Source of the DNA: Metallyticus violacea
Lineage: Eukaryota > Arthropoda > Insecta > Mantodea > Metallyticidae
Direction of reading: 5' to 3'
Length of the DNA: 64,000 nucleotides
NCBI GenBank assembly: GCA_030762175.1
Contig: CM060842.1
Span: forward strand, 64,527,501-64,591,500
Positions 24,257 through 35,326 of the stretch are shown here, piece by piece. The stretch's first letter is position 1. Every line of letters begins with the position of its first letter. The notes beneath the pieces are model-generated. The model worked only from the letters and a program-made list of their open reading frames with translations. It did no database searches and was not told the DNA's origin. A program made the position numbers and the translations under genes.

Positions 24257-24660
24257 TACAGGATGTGCGAAAAACCCAGTACATGTACAGTAACCTATTA
24301 TTATGCTATATTTATAAAATATGAATGAAAATGTACCTGTCATATGTCTATGACATCTCTTCCGACACCATTCTTCCGTTTATTTAATGAACACCGGCAC
24401 GGAAAGCAGCTTTTAAAGCATTGTTGGAATTATATTGGCGCTGTCACACTCTTGACTAAATGAAACCCCACAATACATTATCTGCTATGGTGAAGTCAGG
24501 GCTATATGGAGGCCAAGGTAGAGTGCAGGTGCCTTTTGAGTTCGGCATCCAATCCAATGTGGAGACGTGCCATCAAGCCAGTCACGTACAACAACAAAGT
24601 GCGCCGGTGCACCGTCTTGTTGGAAACAGTGTTCATGATGCCTGATGCTTGCAGCTGCCG
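24257..24660 (-). mobile_element. Mariner-type element M3, remnant
   Basis: ACAGGATGTGCGAAAAACCC at about 24258 resembles the terminal motif of M2 (ACAGGGTGCGGGAAAAC) and is the likely 3' end of the element. The transposase relic at 24425-24640 reads away from it. The other end was not found; it may be lost or lie beyond SINE B copy 3, which begins at 24911. Confidence 0.55.
24425..24640 (-). pseudogene. Transposase fragment of M3
   Basis: The minus strand encodes FQQDGAPAHFVV followed by RDWLDG..PHWIG, the usual region around the second catalytic aspartate (codon 24614-24616) and the conserved WIGRRGP segment. A frameshift follows, after which the remains of PPRSPDLTPCD..LWGF are visible as LTSP..QIMYCGVS. 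Upstream, only RQLQAS..MNTV is left of the segment before the motif. It belongs to the same broad family as M1, M2 and M5 (DUF4817-type), not to M4. Confidence 0.7.
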
Positions 24661-24910
24661 ATTTAACCTGTATTTAACATGCGAAGATATGATACTTTAT
24701 TTATCAATCCGTGAAATAAATAAGAACTTAACATACCGCGCACACTATTAATACCGATGATTATGTTGACTTTCTTTATAGAAATGTGGATTCTCTTTAG
24801 CTCAGAAGATATTCTGATTTCTGAACTGTCTGCCTCGCATATGTTGCCAATGTTTTGAGAGAACAAGGCAAGTGCAGCCTAGCTCCTTCAGCATTCCTAT
24901 CACCGACACA

Positions 24911-25146
24911 GGTGGCCCAGGTCGTTGAGACACGGACTCGTGGGGGGAGATCAGTTGTTCGATCCCCTCCATGGCTTCCTCCCTCACTGAGACTTTTTCT
25001 AGTTTTTTTCTCAATCCTCATAATGGCAAATACCGGGAAGGTGCTCTTAACTTATGCCTGAACCCTGTCATTCTTAGTTTATCATGTATGGTCAATGTCC
25101 ATCGCCTGTGATGCCTCCGCAGTAAAAACGGGCGTTAAACACTATT
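24911..25146 (+). mobile_element. SINE family B, copy 3
   Basis: It starts with GGTGGCCCAGGTCGTTGAG (mutated Ser/Leu-type A box), followed by GTTCGATCCCC as B box near 24957, a body including CTCACTGAGACTTTTTCTAG and CTCATAATGGCAAATACCGG, and the 3' end GTGATGCCTCCGCAGTAAAAACG..TTAAACACTATTGAAAAA. It lies just 5' of the M3 transposase relic and may have been inserted into M3. Confidence 0.8.
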
Positions 25147-25655
25147 GAAAAACCCTCCATCTGTTATTTATTGGCAGTCACTTGCAACCCGGTGGCACGC
25201 TTTTTGGTGAATTTGATAGGCTATTGAGCCACTTAACTGGGCGATGGCAGTGCTAATTTCTGCTCCAGTGGGGACGCTCCCATTTCGCTTTGCGCCTTTA
25301 ACACATCCTGTGCTGTAAACCATTATCTCTCACTTCAGCGATTACCTCTGCTCTGTGACGCCTATGAGGCCGTTCTTGGATTCATGCGGAAGCCATAAGT
25401 CTCTCACCTAAACTGAAAACACTCGTACCCACCAACATGTGCTTCTGAAAATTTCTGATTTGTATTATTCAGTGTTTTGTTTGTTTGTTTGTTTTTTTTT
25501 CCTTTCCTGCCTTCCTTTTTTGTTATCTCCTAATCACATTCATATTGTATTTTTGGTACACGTGTATCATTCACATATATATTGCATAAAGATAATCTAT
25601 AATATGATATAACAGGTTAGTGTAGGTGTCTTTTTGCCCATATTGTGCATTATAA
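25147..25655. other. Gene-free stretch between SINE B copy 3 and M4
   Basis: The part from 25160 to 25440 is less AT-rich and could be more of M3, but translation on either strand gave no recognisable transposase motif. The rest is AT-rich with T runs. Confidence 0.35.
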
Positions 25656-25658
25656 TAT

Positions 25659-26732
25659 GAGAACTGTTCAATAATAACTGTCATTCTTTTTACAGGCATA
25701 ATTTCTCAAGCTAAAATTTAATTACAGATTTTTTAGCTTAATGCGTAATGTACACATTGTGTTAGTTTCAATGCTGTCGCCTCCAGTTTCCGCCTGTAAG
25801 AGGTGTGTAAGTTGAAACATGTTCAGTTCCGCCTACAGCAAAATGGAAATATGTGGCGAACAATGTGCTGCTCTGTACTTCTGCTTTCCTCGGCTGAGGC
25901 CCATGGAAAGTTCATTTTTCCCTATAGCAGGCTCGAAGTTAGTTTAAAATGTTTAAATAGGAAAGGCAATCAATTTCAAAGGAAGATGGACTCGGAGCTT
26001 CAGTTTGTGCTCTAACGGAAGAAAACATTAACACCGCTGCTGTCATCATGAGAGAGGATTGTGGAATTATATTAAGAACAGTTTCGGGAATTCTGAAAAA
26101 TTCATTGGGTACCACCCATTCATTGCTAATGAAAAGTTGCACATGAGACGTGTTTGTACCGGGGGTGTCAAGACTGCTGGTTTCCGGGGAGTGTGCTTGC
26201 AGTTGAAGATGATGTTACAGGAAGAAGAGCAGTGTCTTTCAAAGGTGATGAAACTTTTCGATCCTGAGAGCAAACAACAAAGCTCAACTGGATAAAAAAG
26301 AAGTGGTTCCTTCTGGTGTAAAAGTTTGGTCATCTCATTTTTCGATATCCAAGGAATGTTTCACCACAAGGCCAAATTTCCGTGCACCAAGCTGGATGCT
26401 GAACCACGGCCACACATCGTAAAACTGTAGTTGATTATCTCACAGAAATCAAAGTGAATTACGTCCCTAAAGCCCTGTGTGACTTTTTTTCCTTTTCCCG
26501 AAATTGGAGAAACTGCTGTGTGGAAGGCATTTTCGACTTTGAAAGCAGTTGCGAAGACTGCGGATGCGATTCTAAAGAACATGTCAATAAATGGTTTCCA
26601 GCGTGTCTTTAAAGACTAGCTGAAACCCTGGGATAGATGCAATCATTCCAATGGAGACTGCTTTAAAAAAGATCATAAAATTATGGAAATGAGTTAAATT
26701 GTCAAAAATGATTCTTTATTTAACAGTCCTAG
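25659..26732 (+). mobile_element. Mariner element M4, copy 1
   Basis: The ends carry inverted repeats: GAACTGTTCAATAATAACTG at 25661, and the reverse complement of AATGATTCTTTATTTAACAG at about 26707. They match the ends of copy 2 at 29.4-30.6 kb. The 5' untranslated part (CTTAATGCGTAATGTAC, TTTCCGCCTGT) is nearly the same in both copies. The length of about 1.07 kb is shorter than copy 2 (1.24 kb) because of internal deletions. Confidence 0.85.
25830..26690 (+). pseudogene. Mariner transposase relic, M4 copy 1
   Basis: Frame-broken remains of a DD34D-type mariner transposase. Visible pieces in order are CLQLKMMLQEEEQCLSKV then PESKQQS (the region of the first catalytic aspartate, where the TGDE-type motif is eroded), SFFDIQGMFHH, and a shortened WMLNHGHTS where copy 2 has WMLHHDNAQPH, so the second catalytic aspartate is lost by a small deletion. 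The C-terminal part (CDFFSFS.., DSKEHVNKWF) matches copy 2. Several stops and frameshifts make it inactive. Confidence 0.8.
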
Positions 26733-27465
26733 TATAATATATTTTAAATCGCATTTGGCTAACTACAAATTTAGAATAGAGTTAAGTAAAGTTAAAGCCT
26801 TAAATGGATACCAGAATAATACAAAATATATTGATAGTCATTAAGGTTTGATTTTATGTAGAAGTTTCTTGAACTACTTTTATTGCTGTAGATTTCATGT
26901 TTTTGTATATGGGGCAATGGTAAATTTATTTTAAATCCTTCATCTACTCGCTTCAATAAAATTTAGATATTCTTTCAAAAGCGCCTTTAAGCCATATTAT
27001 TATTACTTTTAAAATGTAAAGAAATTTTCCCAAATGTTGGGCAGCATTTCTATGTTTAATTTTAGATAGTATCCATAGGCAGTATGGTTTTTATCGCCAT
27101 GTTGTGCATCCCGCGAGTGTGAGACAAAGAAACGAATCTTCCTTCCGTGGGTGCTTGAATAATATAACAGGCAGCTTGAATGTACAGCACGCGCAGGGCC
27201 TCGGCGGAGAGATAGCACTAACTTGCCTGCTCAACACAAACACAAAGGGCTCGCTACACGTGATTCTTACAAACCATACAGCAACTGATATTTTTGTTTG
27301 TTTACTCCTCTAATACATTAAGGGTCACCTGCGTAGCGTTGGGTTCACCTCTAGGGTAGAGAAGACAAAACATGCCGCACCTTTTCATACCCAAAATGGG
27401 TTCGATCTTTTGGAAAGTCGAGAAAATGGAACTTCGGGTACCAGTGTGAATCTATGATGATGCTC
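26733..27465. other. AT-rich stretch, no gene seen
   Basis: Short ORFs only. A less AT-rich patch at 27090-27260 has no recognised content. Confidence 0.5.
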
Positions 27466-27730
27466 TTTTTAATAATGTATAAGGGTTTTACTACTGAGGC
27501 ACCACAGGCCGTGGACACTGATGATACATGAGATGAAATGATATATTGAGAAAGGATTTTTAAGGAAGGAAACGTTCTAGGCCGAAGTTTAGGATACCTC
27601 TCCGACATTTGCCATTTATGAGGACTGAGGAAAATCTGGAAAAAGCCTTAGTCAGAAAGGACGGTCTTGGCGGGATTGTAAGTCCAGACTCATAAGTCCG
27701 CGCCTTGACGACCTCGGCCACCCGTGGCGG
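27466..27730 (-). mobile_element. SINE family B, copy 4
   Basis: The minus-strand head GGTGGCCGAGGTCGTCAAGG is followed by a damaged B-box region, the family body (GAGGACTGAGGAAAATC on the plus strand) and the 3' part with TGTGGTGCCTCAGTAG. ATGATGATG-type sequence at both ends (27453 and 27733) may be a target-site duplication, later expanded on the right into a microsatellite. Confidence 0.85.
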
Positions 27731-27731
27731 T

Positions 27732-27790
27732 AGATGATGATGGTGATGATGATGATGATGATGATGATGATAATAATAATAATAATAATA
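27732..27790. repeat. (GAT)n(AAT)n microsatellite
   Basis: About ten GAT-type units followed by about seven AAT units, directly next to the 5' end of SINE B copy 4. Confidence 0.9.
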
Positions 27791-28258
27791 TAAAATTTAC
27801 TTCTGAAATACCAAGGGCAAATAATAATTTTCTGAAATTGCTTGAAAATTACATTTTCGGCATCTTACAGCCAAAATAGTATAACTCCCTGCGGTTCTTA
27901 TTCACGAAAAACACAGACTTCTCTCGAGACGGGCAAATAAGAATGAGCATATTGTGGAGTTTTCCCAATATAAGCGATAAAAATACGCAAGCAATATCCT
28001 CATTTGATGTTATAATAAAAATGGGTGCTAAAATATATAAACATGTAGATATATAGGAACCATTGACATTATTTTTCAAGAACTCCTAGAATAACCTTTC
28101 AAACACATTTTAAACTAATAAAGTTCAGGAAAAATACAGCACTCGGGCACTCAAATTTTAGTGGAAAAGATCTTGCCAACTTTCTCTTTGGCATTGCTTA
28201 GCAGCTTATTTACTTATAAGTTACGTAACAAAATGAAATTTTAAAATGTTCCTAGTAT

Positions 28259-28513
28259 TCAAAACGAAATACACGACGTCACATAATTGCTATACACTTT
28301 CCAATCATTAGATACAAGTATGTCACTGTCGCGCTGCACTTGTTTTAAAATCTGCACATCAAGCTCTCCATTGTTCACCCCACTCAATGAGCCACCGCTC
28401 TTGCTAGGCTCTCTACGTGGATTTGAAATGTGGTTGTCAACGCCTTGTAGATGATTGGAAAGAAAACATAGAAAAGAATTGCTTGGGAGTTGAAGTGCGT
28501 TCCCTAACGTCAC
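28259..28513 (-). CDS. Unrecognised 84-codon ORF with coding-like composition
   Basis: Open for 84 codons in DNA richer in G and C than its flanks, with a fairly hydrophilic, low-complexity-free translation (for example ELDVQILKQVQRDSDILV). It begins with GTG rather than ATG. Upstream on the minus strand, TTTATATACG near 28580 resembles a TATA box about 65 bp before the start. No family was recognised and no other copy is in the window. It could be an exon, an eroded transposon gene or chance. Confidence 0.15.
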   Translation of the reverse strand: MTLGNALQLPSNSFLCFLSNHLQGVDNHISNPRREPSKSGGSLSGVNNGELDVQILKQVQRDSDILVSNDWKVYSNYVTSCISF

Positions 28514-28519
28514 GTAAAA

Positions 28520-29386
28520 GAACGAGGAGAAGGATTAAATAACGTGACGAAGGCACGCCTCACTACCCAAAGAGACGTATATAAATCTGAATCCTTTCTT
28601 GGTTGGTGGGAAAGATTTAGTAGTTAAGAAAATCAGAGATAATTTAACATACCAGCGTTAATTTTTTTTTAAAAAACGCAATAATAACAATATAATAAAT
28701 ATTTACATATAAATAGAACAAGATAACATACTATCTAGCCAACACTTTTATATTATATCACAATAAAAAATTACAGAGCTTCCCCCAACATTTAGCAAAT
28801 AAGATGAAGGGAAACAAGTAAAGTAATAATTTCTAAAATTGAAAACCGAAGCACGGACTCGCATGGAAGCCGAAGCCGAAGCCGAAGCCGAAGCCGAAGC
28901 CGAAGCCGAAGCCGAAGCATGATCTCTTGCATATGGTACACTGCTCAAAGACGCGAGTGATGAGTGACGATTTCTTGGCCTGTGTGACGTCACACGTAAA
29001 ATGTTGCGCTACAGAGTACTATAATTGCGGTATAAATCAGTGGACTATGCATTGAAAATAAATACGTGACGTGTATTAAAATAAGCTATCCCCGAGGTAA
29101 TAATGGCTCTCTCCACAATTCTTAGCAAAGTGGACCCAAAGAAAAATCCATACTGAAATTGTATAGCACTGCTCATAATTTAAATTTTAGAAAGAAAACA
29201 TGTTGACTTTTTCATTGGTGGCTGGAAAGGATAACCTGAATAATCCTTAGATGATTTGTGGCGTTTAGATTAGCTCTATGCATTTAAAGAAAACTCACCT
29301 ACAAGTAAAGTAGGTAATAAATATAGAAACTGTAAAATCATATATATCGTATTACCGGAAGTGTAAAAATAACTGTTAACTATGAC
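28520..29386. other. Gene-free stretch with a hexanucleotide array
   Basis: AT-rich DNA. The only structured part is the CCGAAG array at 28865-28919. Confidence 0.5.
28865..28919. repeat. (CCGAAG)n hexanucleotide array
   Basis: About eight near-perfect hexamer units. It can be read as alternating Glu-Ala on the plus strand or Ala-Ser on the minus strand without stops. There is no sign that either frame is used. Confidence 0.95.
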
Positions 29387-30624
29387 GGCTGCTCAGTAAA
29401 GAACGATCATAAATATCCTCATAGCTTTGATGACATTCCTGTAGTCATCGTTGAATGTAATGCATTTTTCCTAGGCTTTCTGACAGTCTTCAAAGACATG
29501 CTGGAAATCGTTTTTGACGGATTCTTTTGAATCACTATCGCAATGTACATCATTGCTTCTGATGATGAAAAATATATCCCACAAAGATTTTCCTTCAATT
29601 TGGGAAAGAAAAAAATAATAATTTGGGACTAAATTAGGACTATAGGGAAGATGATGGGCACACTTTATACTGATTTTTGTGAGATATTCAGCAATGACAA
29701 TTGTGATGTGTGGCTGTGCATTATCGTGGTGGAGCATCCAGCCGTTACAGGGAAATGTGGATTTTGTATGAGATATGGACTTGCAGACATCGCTGTGATA
29801 TTTCTCATTTATAATTGTGTTTACAGGTACGACCTGCTGGAAAACCATTCCTTGAATATAAAAAAATATGAGATGACAGTAACTTTCTCAACAGAAGCAA
29901 CCACATTTCCATTTTTCTGATGTTGGGGATGATGGAGATTTCCGCTGTTTGCTTTCAACATTAAAATGATGTAGCAGAGTTTCAACAGCAACGATTGCCT
30001 TTGAAAGGAACTCCGTATCTTCCTGTAACATCTTCAACTGCATGCAAACCTGCACACGAACGCCCTTTCGTGCGGGAATCAGCAGTCTTTTAACCAGCCG
30101 TGGAGAAATGCGTTTCATTTGCATTTTTTTGTTGTTACCAACATGTAGGAGGAAACCCAGTGAATTTTTAAGAATTTCTAAAAATGTTATTAATGTTATC
30201 AAACGATCCTTTCTTACAATGATAGCAGGGATGTTAAAGTTTTCTTTCGTTAGATCACAAACTGAAGCGACGAGTGCACCTTCCTTTGAAATTATTGGCC
30301 TTCCCTCTTTAAACGTTTTAAAGCATATTCGAGCTGTGCTACAAGGAAGAACAAACCCTCCATATGCCTCCGCCACATTAAAGGCTTCGATGAAGATTTA
30401 TGCGACGAAAACAGTATTTCAGAACAGCATATTGCTCGTCACGTGCCATCTCCATTTTGCTATAGGCGGAATTGAACATATCTCAACTTGCACAGCTCTC
30501 ACAGGCGGAAACCGGAAGTGATGGCAATGTACATTACGCATTAAGCTATTAATGTTTTATAAAGTTAAATTTTAACGCGAGAAAATATGATTGAACATTT
30601 ATGATAATTCTTTATTGAACAACC
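29387..30624 (-). mobile_element. Mariner element M4, copy 2 (near full length)
   Basis: The terminal inverted repeats are 28 bp (29387-29414 and 30597-30624) and differ at five positions, four of them transitions. Each end contains GATCATAAAT/TATCATAAAT preceded by a TCA(G/A)TAAAGAA core. The length of about 1238 bp is typical of mariner. It runs opposite to copy 1, about 2.7 kb away. The transposase reads from right to left and is broken. Confidence 0.9.
29471..30376 (-). pseudogene. Mariner transposase relic, M4 copy 2
   Basis: Two long open pieces. The first (30376-29888) holds the N-terminal half: a mutated DRLITL..FLEIL (helix-turn-helix region), then KRISPRLVKRLL (usual KVSARWVPRLLT), LQEDTEFLSK, and HHFNVESKQRKS around the first catalytic site, where the usual TGDE motif is changed to VAVE, so the first aspartate is lost. 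The second (29848-29471) holds FQQVVPVNTIINEKYHSDV, then GWMLHHDNAQPH with the second catalytic aspartate at about 29723-29725, then LPYSPNLVPNYYFFL (usual PPYSPDLAPCDFFLF, with the third aspartate changed to asparagine). At least one frameshift separates them. Inactive. Confidence 0.85.
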
Positions 30625-33480
30625 TTAGCACATTTATTTATATTTATTACACAATGCATGTGAGATTGCCTTGAGAAATTTAATATATATATATATAAAT
30701 GTGCAATCTGAAACGATGATAGGAGAAAGTGATATTCAATTGTTCTAAGAACGATCATAATCTCTCATTTAAGTCATTTTCCTCTAAAGTCTGATTTTAT
30801 CTGAGAAACGTTTTCAACAATCACATTTGTTGGCACCTCAATGTATAAGATATGCTAGTTATTACAATGTTTATTGGAGTATTCCCCTTCATCTGAAATT
30901 AAAATCCATCTCCTTTGTCTGGAAGACTGTCAGATATGAAAAACTTCGGTGACGGCAGGAGCTCAACTCTTGAGGAGTCAATGTTGACGCTGCAAGCATT
31001 GATAATGAATCTCTTTTTAATGTAAATTAATAGCAAAAAAAAAAAAAAAAAAAAAAAAACCTCTGCCGTAAAAATAATGACAGAGAACCTCACGTTATTA
31101 CAAAGTATTTGCAAGAGACCCTGATCTTCCAATATGAGAAGGACTGAATGTTTTAATTACCCTCAAAAACACATTTAACTTCTTGATCACTTCATTTCCT
31201 ACCAAAGCATACGTTTGTTCATTGTATCATAATTGTTCTACGCCTTGCCCGCAACTTCCACATATACCTCAATGACTTCACCTGGGAAAAGTGTGGCGTC
31301 CATGAAGCTTTTTCTTTACTAGAAAAATGAAAACATCTCAGTGCAGTCAAATTTGGGCAAATTGGTGGACGAGGTAATACTCTGACTTTTGTGTGTGTGT
31401 GTGTGCGTGTGTGTGTTGCTCAGTTGTTTACTGTTCTTATAGCAGCATGGAAGGAAGACATATCATGGTGCAATTTTAAATATATCACCTTTAACATGGG
31501 TGTTTCTCCTTTTGGAACATAGGACTCGTACCACTCCTCAGTAATGGAGATTTTTTCCACAATTCGTCTCCTTCTTCATTTGATGCAGTTACTTTCAGTC
31601 TTCAAAGAAAGAGCTCGTCTCCAGTTTACAGCAATGAGACCAAGTTTGACATTTATAAGGATGTTATGGGTATCTAAGCGTTCACTTCCAACAAATGCTT
31701 CCAGTAGAAATAAATATCAGCTACTGCAAACTGCTGTTTAAAGAACATTGAGGTAATGTGAAACCTAGCAAGAACATGCTTTTGGTTAGTACATAGACGT
31801 TCGGCTATGATTTATTTTTCAGCTATCAACGCTATGTTTACAGTCCTCTATATTTCAATAAACCATGCTTACAGGAGGACTTTATTTCTTTTAACTTGTA
31901 ACTGATATGAATGGTGAGCCGAAGTGAGGTGATTGTGAATTCCCATCCTGTTCTAAGTTCACGAATCAAGTGTTCACTTGTGTCAAGTGATTTCCTTAAA
32001 GAGTCCGCTAAAGAATTATAACTTTGCTTGTAGTATAAACTTTTTTTTGAAATAGAGAAATCCTGAAAATCGGATCTAGAGAACTTTGTCCTCGACAATG
32101 CACTGAAGGACACAAGAAGGGCTTGACAGTGCCAGAGGTACGCACTTAATTTTATAGTTGCCATTGTTAACATCGAGCCATTACATTTATTCATAATTTG
32201 CAACCATTATACTTTAAAATTATCAAAAAATAAATAAATGAAAAATAAAAATTCGAGCAAAATTCATGCGTCATTGCTATTGCCAAACGTATCTGTGATG
32301 ATAAAAAGATATTTTAGGTCCATAAAAAGTCATATTTTAGAACCCACAAGTGTTTATTTAAAACATAGAATGTAGTAATAACATGATGCTCCAAGTAATT
32401 TAGTCTCTCTTCGGATTTTATAGCCGTTTGATTTTTTAACGCTTTTAAATTCTATTATTAAAATTCCAGATCATACATTTGTAAGCCAACTCTTTATATT
32501 ATACTACTCAATACCGTTAAGAAAACAAAGAATCGATGTTATTAACCTGTATATTATGTTCTGGGTGCAAAACAGTCTCGAATTAACCCTATTAGCCCTA
32601 CTTTGTATTTCAGCTGAGGAATTTTGCTCTTGTATGAATGGATTTCCTAGGGCAACCTCTGTAAGCTCTTTGAACGTTCTCTGCACCTCTTATATATCGA
32701 TATGTTTAATTTATTCCCAGTCACAATTTGCTAAAACACTCGAAATCTCATCTAGACTCAGAAAGGTGAATAGCCTCACTTAAGAATTAATAAGCAGATT
32801 TTAAATATAATTTATTCCATGCAGAAAATACCTTATAATGATCAAAGTACCGTTTGAACTCCAGAGTACACAATAAGTTTACTAGGCATTAAAGGAATGC
32901 ATGTTTTCACACATGTTTTTTCCCCTTTATGCTTCCTTATAAGCACTAAATACCTCATAAACTTATCACTGGGACCCTATGTTTGGACATAAAAAAGTTC
33001 CAAGCAATCTGCAGCAGTGTATCTGTGCATGGAGTATTGTTATACTGCTCCTGCAGGTATTAGAGGGCGGGGGGAGACACCTTCACTTTAGCTTGAGCTA
33101 TTTTGACCCACCATGCTCTTCGTTTAAAGCGAAGGTTCCAAGATGGATGAACATTTAATCTCTATTCAAAGTGACCACTTTGGACTTCAAGTCTTTAAAC
33201 ACATACATCTACAATTTTCAAGTTATGTTAAATGCTTGATATGCTATTAATAATGTCCAAATATTGGTAATAATTCACTGTAAGTGTAATAAGTTTTTCC
33301 AAAAATGAAAATTTTATGTAATTTTTATTAGTAAACTTACTCAAATATTAAGAATTTGAATAAGTATAAATGCGTTTTCTTTCTGATTCCTTCATAATTA
33401 AAATCTGTTCTAATTAAATAAATGTTGAAATATCACAAAATATTTTAAATTACATTTTTTAACCCCTGCCTACACTCTAT
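30625..33480. other. Gene-free stretch with a poly(A) run
   Basis: AT-rich with short ORFs. One 121-codon minus-strand ORF (31838-32203) has no recognised motif and is near the chance limit. A second 25-adenine run lies at 31034-31059, and a short GT run is at 31388-31416. Confidence 0.5.
31034..31059. repeat. Poly(A) run of 25
   Basis: Twenty-five adenines preceded by TAGC, as at 19274. The following bases (CCTCTGCCG) also resemble those at the other site (GCTTCTGCTA). Confidence 0.95.
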
Positions 33481-33499
33481 ATGCTTAATTTTCACATTT

Positions 33500-34170
33500 T
33501 CAGTCCCCACCTTGCATTAGTCTTGGCGCAACGTTACGAAATTAGTCTTTTGATTCGACGCAACAGCAGGGAAGCAACAGACCCCTAGCATGTATGTAAT
33601 GCTCGAATCACACGTAATATCTCGATGGCATTAAGCAAATATTCGCTGGCGATATGCAAGACATTACCTGGTATTTTTTCCCCGCTGTCCCGTGTGTTTG
33701 TCATCAATTTAAACGGGCAGGGGCAGGCAGTACGACAGGCGGTATCAGCTGACACTAAATCATTGCCTCGGCACCCGATACTGCCGTAAATTAACCCACA
33801 ATCCCCTACTCAAAACCAGCCATTCGTTATCTACGGTCTGGACATCGTATACGTAGCAGCCCTAGAGGGCTAGTCATCTGATGGACCAATCAGTCGCGCA
33901 AATAGGCGCACGAACACCGAAATACCGCAAATTAGCAGTAAAGTACGTTGATGGAGCCAATACCCTCCCCTAGCGGCTGATTAATGAAGTAATTAATTGT
34001 GCGAGGGCTTTATTAAGTGACGTGTGGAATAAAGAGACCGTAATTACTGCAAAGTTCAAACAGTCTTAGCTACAGCTTCTTGAGATAAGGCGAAACGCTT
34101 AAATAACCACAGGAACGGCGTTTCATCTTCACAAAGTACCCCTCTGTCTAGTTTTTAACTTTTTGTGCTT
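33500..34170. promoter_or_regulatory. Candidate enhancer-like stretch rich in homeodomain motifs
   Basis: A non-repetitive interval of balanced composition within AT-rich DNA, with no ORF that explains it. Between about 33890 and 34060 it holds a cluster of homeodomain-type cores: CAAATTAGC, TGATTAATGAAGTAATTAAT, TTATTAAGTG (NK-2-like) and CGTAATTACTGC. Nearby are ACCAATCAG (CCAAT-like) and AAGTGACGTG. This pattern is seen in developmental enhancers, but here it is inference from motifs only. It is not a transposon family found elsewhere in the window. Confidence 0.25.
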
Positions 34171-35315
34171 CTGCTAGGAAGATGGTACTAACGGAACAGA
34201 CAGAAGTTAAAGAGGGAAGGATTTGTATAAATAAATCTTCTTCCTACGTCAGATAATGGCGAACATAAGCAATTTAATTCAGAAACAAGTTTGTTACTAC
34301 AAAGTCTTCAAATAAATAGACTATAAGATAAATTAAAGAGCAGAGTCTATATAAAAGTGTTTGTTATTAAATACGTTTTTAAAATTGATTATGAATAACT
34401 AGTGAGATAAGATAAACGTTAGCAAATAAAGTAATTAATATTATTAAAAGATAAATAAAACAGGAATTATATATCATTTAGACAATTAATATGAAAATGT
34501 CTACTGAGAAACACAATTACAGCTTGGTTTATGAGAGTTAGAATTTAGCCCTGGAAACCATTTTTTTAACAGATGAATAAACCATCATAGTGTTCCGAGC
34601 AAATTTACAGGTCGTGTTGAAAATCTGCTGAATATGCAAACATACCAACAATATTCTGGAGGTTCCTCCATTTGTCAGATACATCTTGACCCTCTGGTAC
34701 ATTTTAGCAGCAACTTTTAGCTAAAATCGTGTCCAATTTTGAGAATAATTTACACCATTGTGTTGATTACAGTGATGCCCATCTGAAGAATATGGTTTGT
34801 GACAAATGGCTCTAAATAAAATCTCGCATATTTACTTATATTTTGCCGTTTATATCCTAAGTGGCGTAAATCAAAATTTGCTGTTTTGAGATATTTAACA
34901 GTTTATGTTATATCTCAGTGCTGCTTATTCTGAAAAATACCTAACTTAATTTTGATAAAATCATATTTTCAATGAATTAAAAATGAACTGCTTTTGGGGT
35001 AAAATGTAACTTTAACCATTTGAAACCACAAGAATGCTCTGAACACAAAAGTTTATTTTTCATGTTAAATTTATTGGGATAACAAATTTAGGACAATGTC
35101 CACGCTTTTCCACAAATATTTTAAACTAATCATATTCTAAATAAAGTTAGTATAAGTAATAAAATATTGAAAAATAAATAGGATTTTTGTATAAATATGT
35201 TAATATGGACATTAGCGGGCCTTTCTTTAAACAAATTTCCCCATTCTAAGAAAAGGAATCAAATACAAAAATGTATATTTCGAATTAAAAATAACTATAA
35301 GTAAATTGCACAATG
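34171..35315. other. AT-rich stretch, no gene seen
   Basis: No ORF of note. A short segment at 34845-34875 shares a 23-bp motif in opposite orientation with 36664-36690. Confidence 0.5.
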
Positions 35316-35326
35316 TTATAAATAAT

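Noticed and set aside
28748..28993. Ala-Ser repeat ORF
   Set aside because: Translation of the CCGAAG array; flanks have no coding signal.
30042..30521. 159-codon plus-strand ORF
   Set aside because: Antisense shadow of the M4 transposase relic, which shows real motifs on the minus strand.
31388..31416. GT run as a regulatory Z-DNA site
   Set aside because: Short and interrupted; nothing nearby suggests function.
31838..32203. 121-codon minus-strand ORF as a gene
   Set aside because: No motif, AT-biased, and of a length expected by chance about once in a window of this composition.
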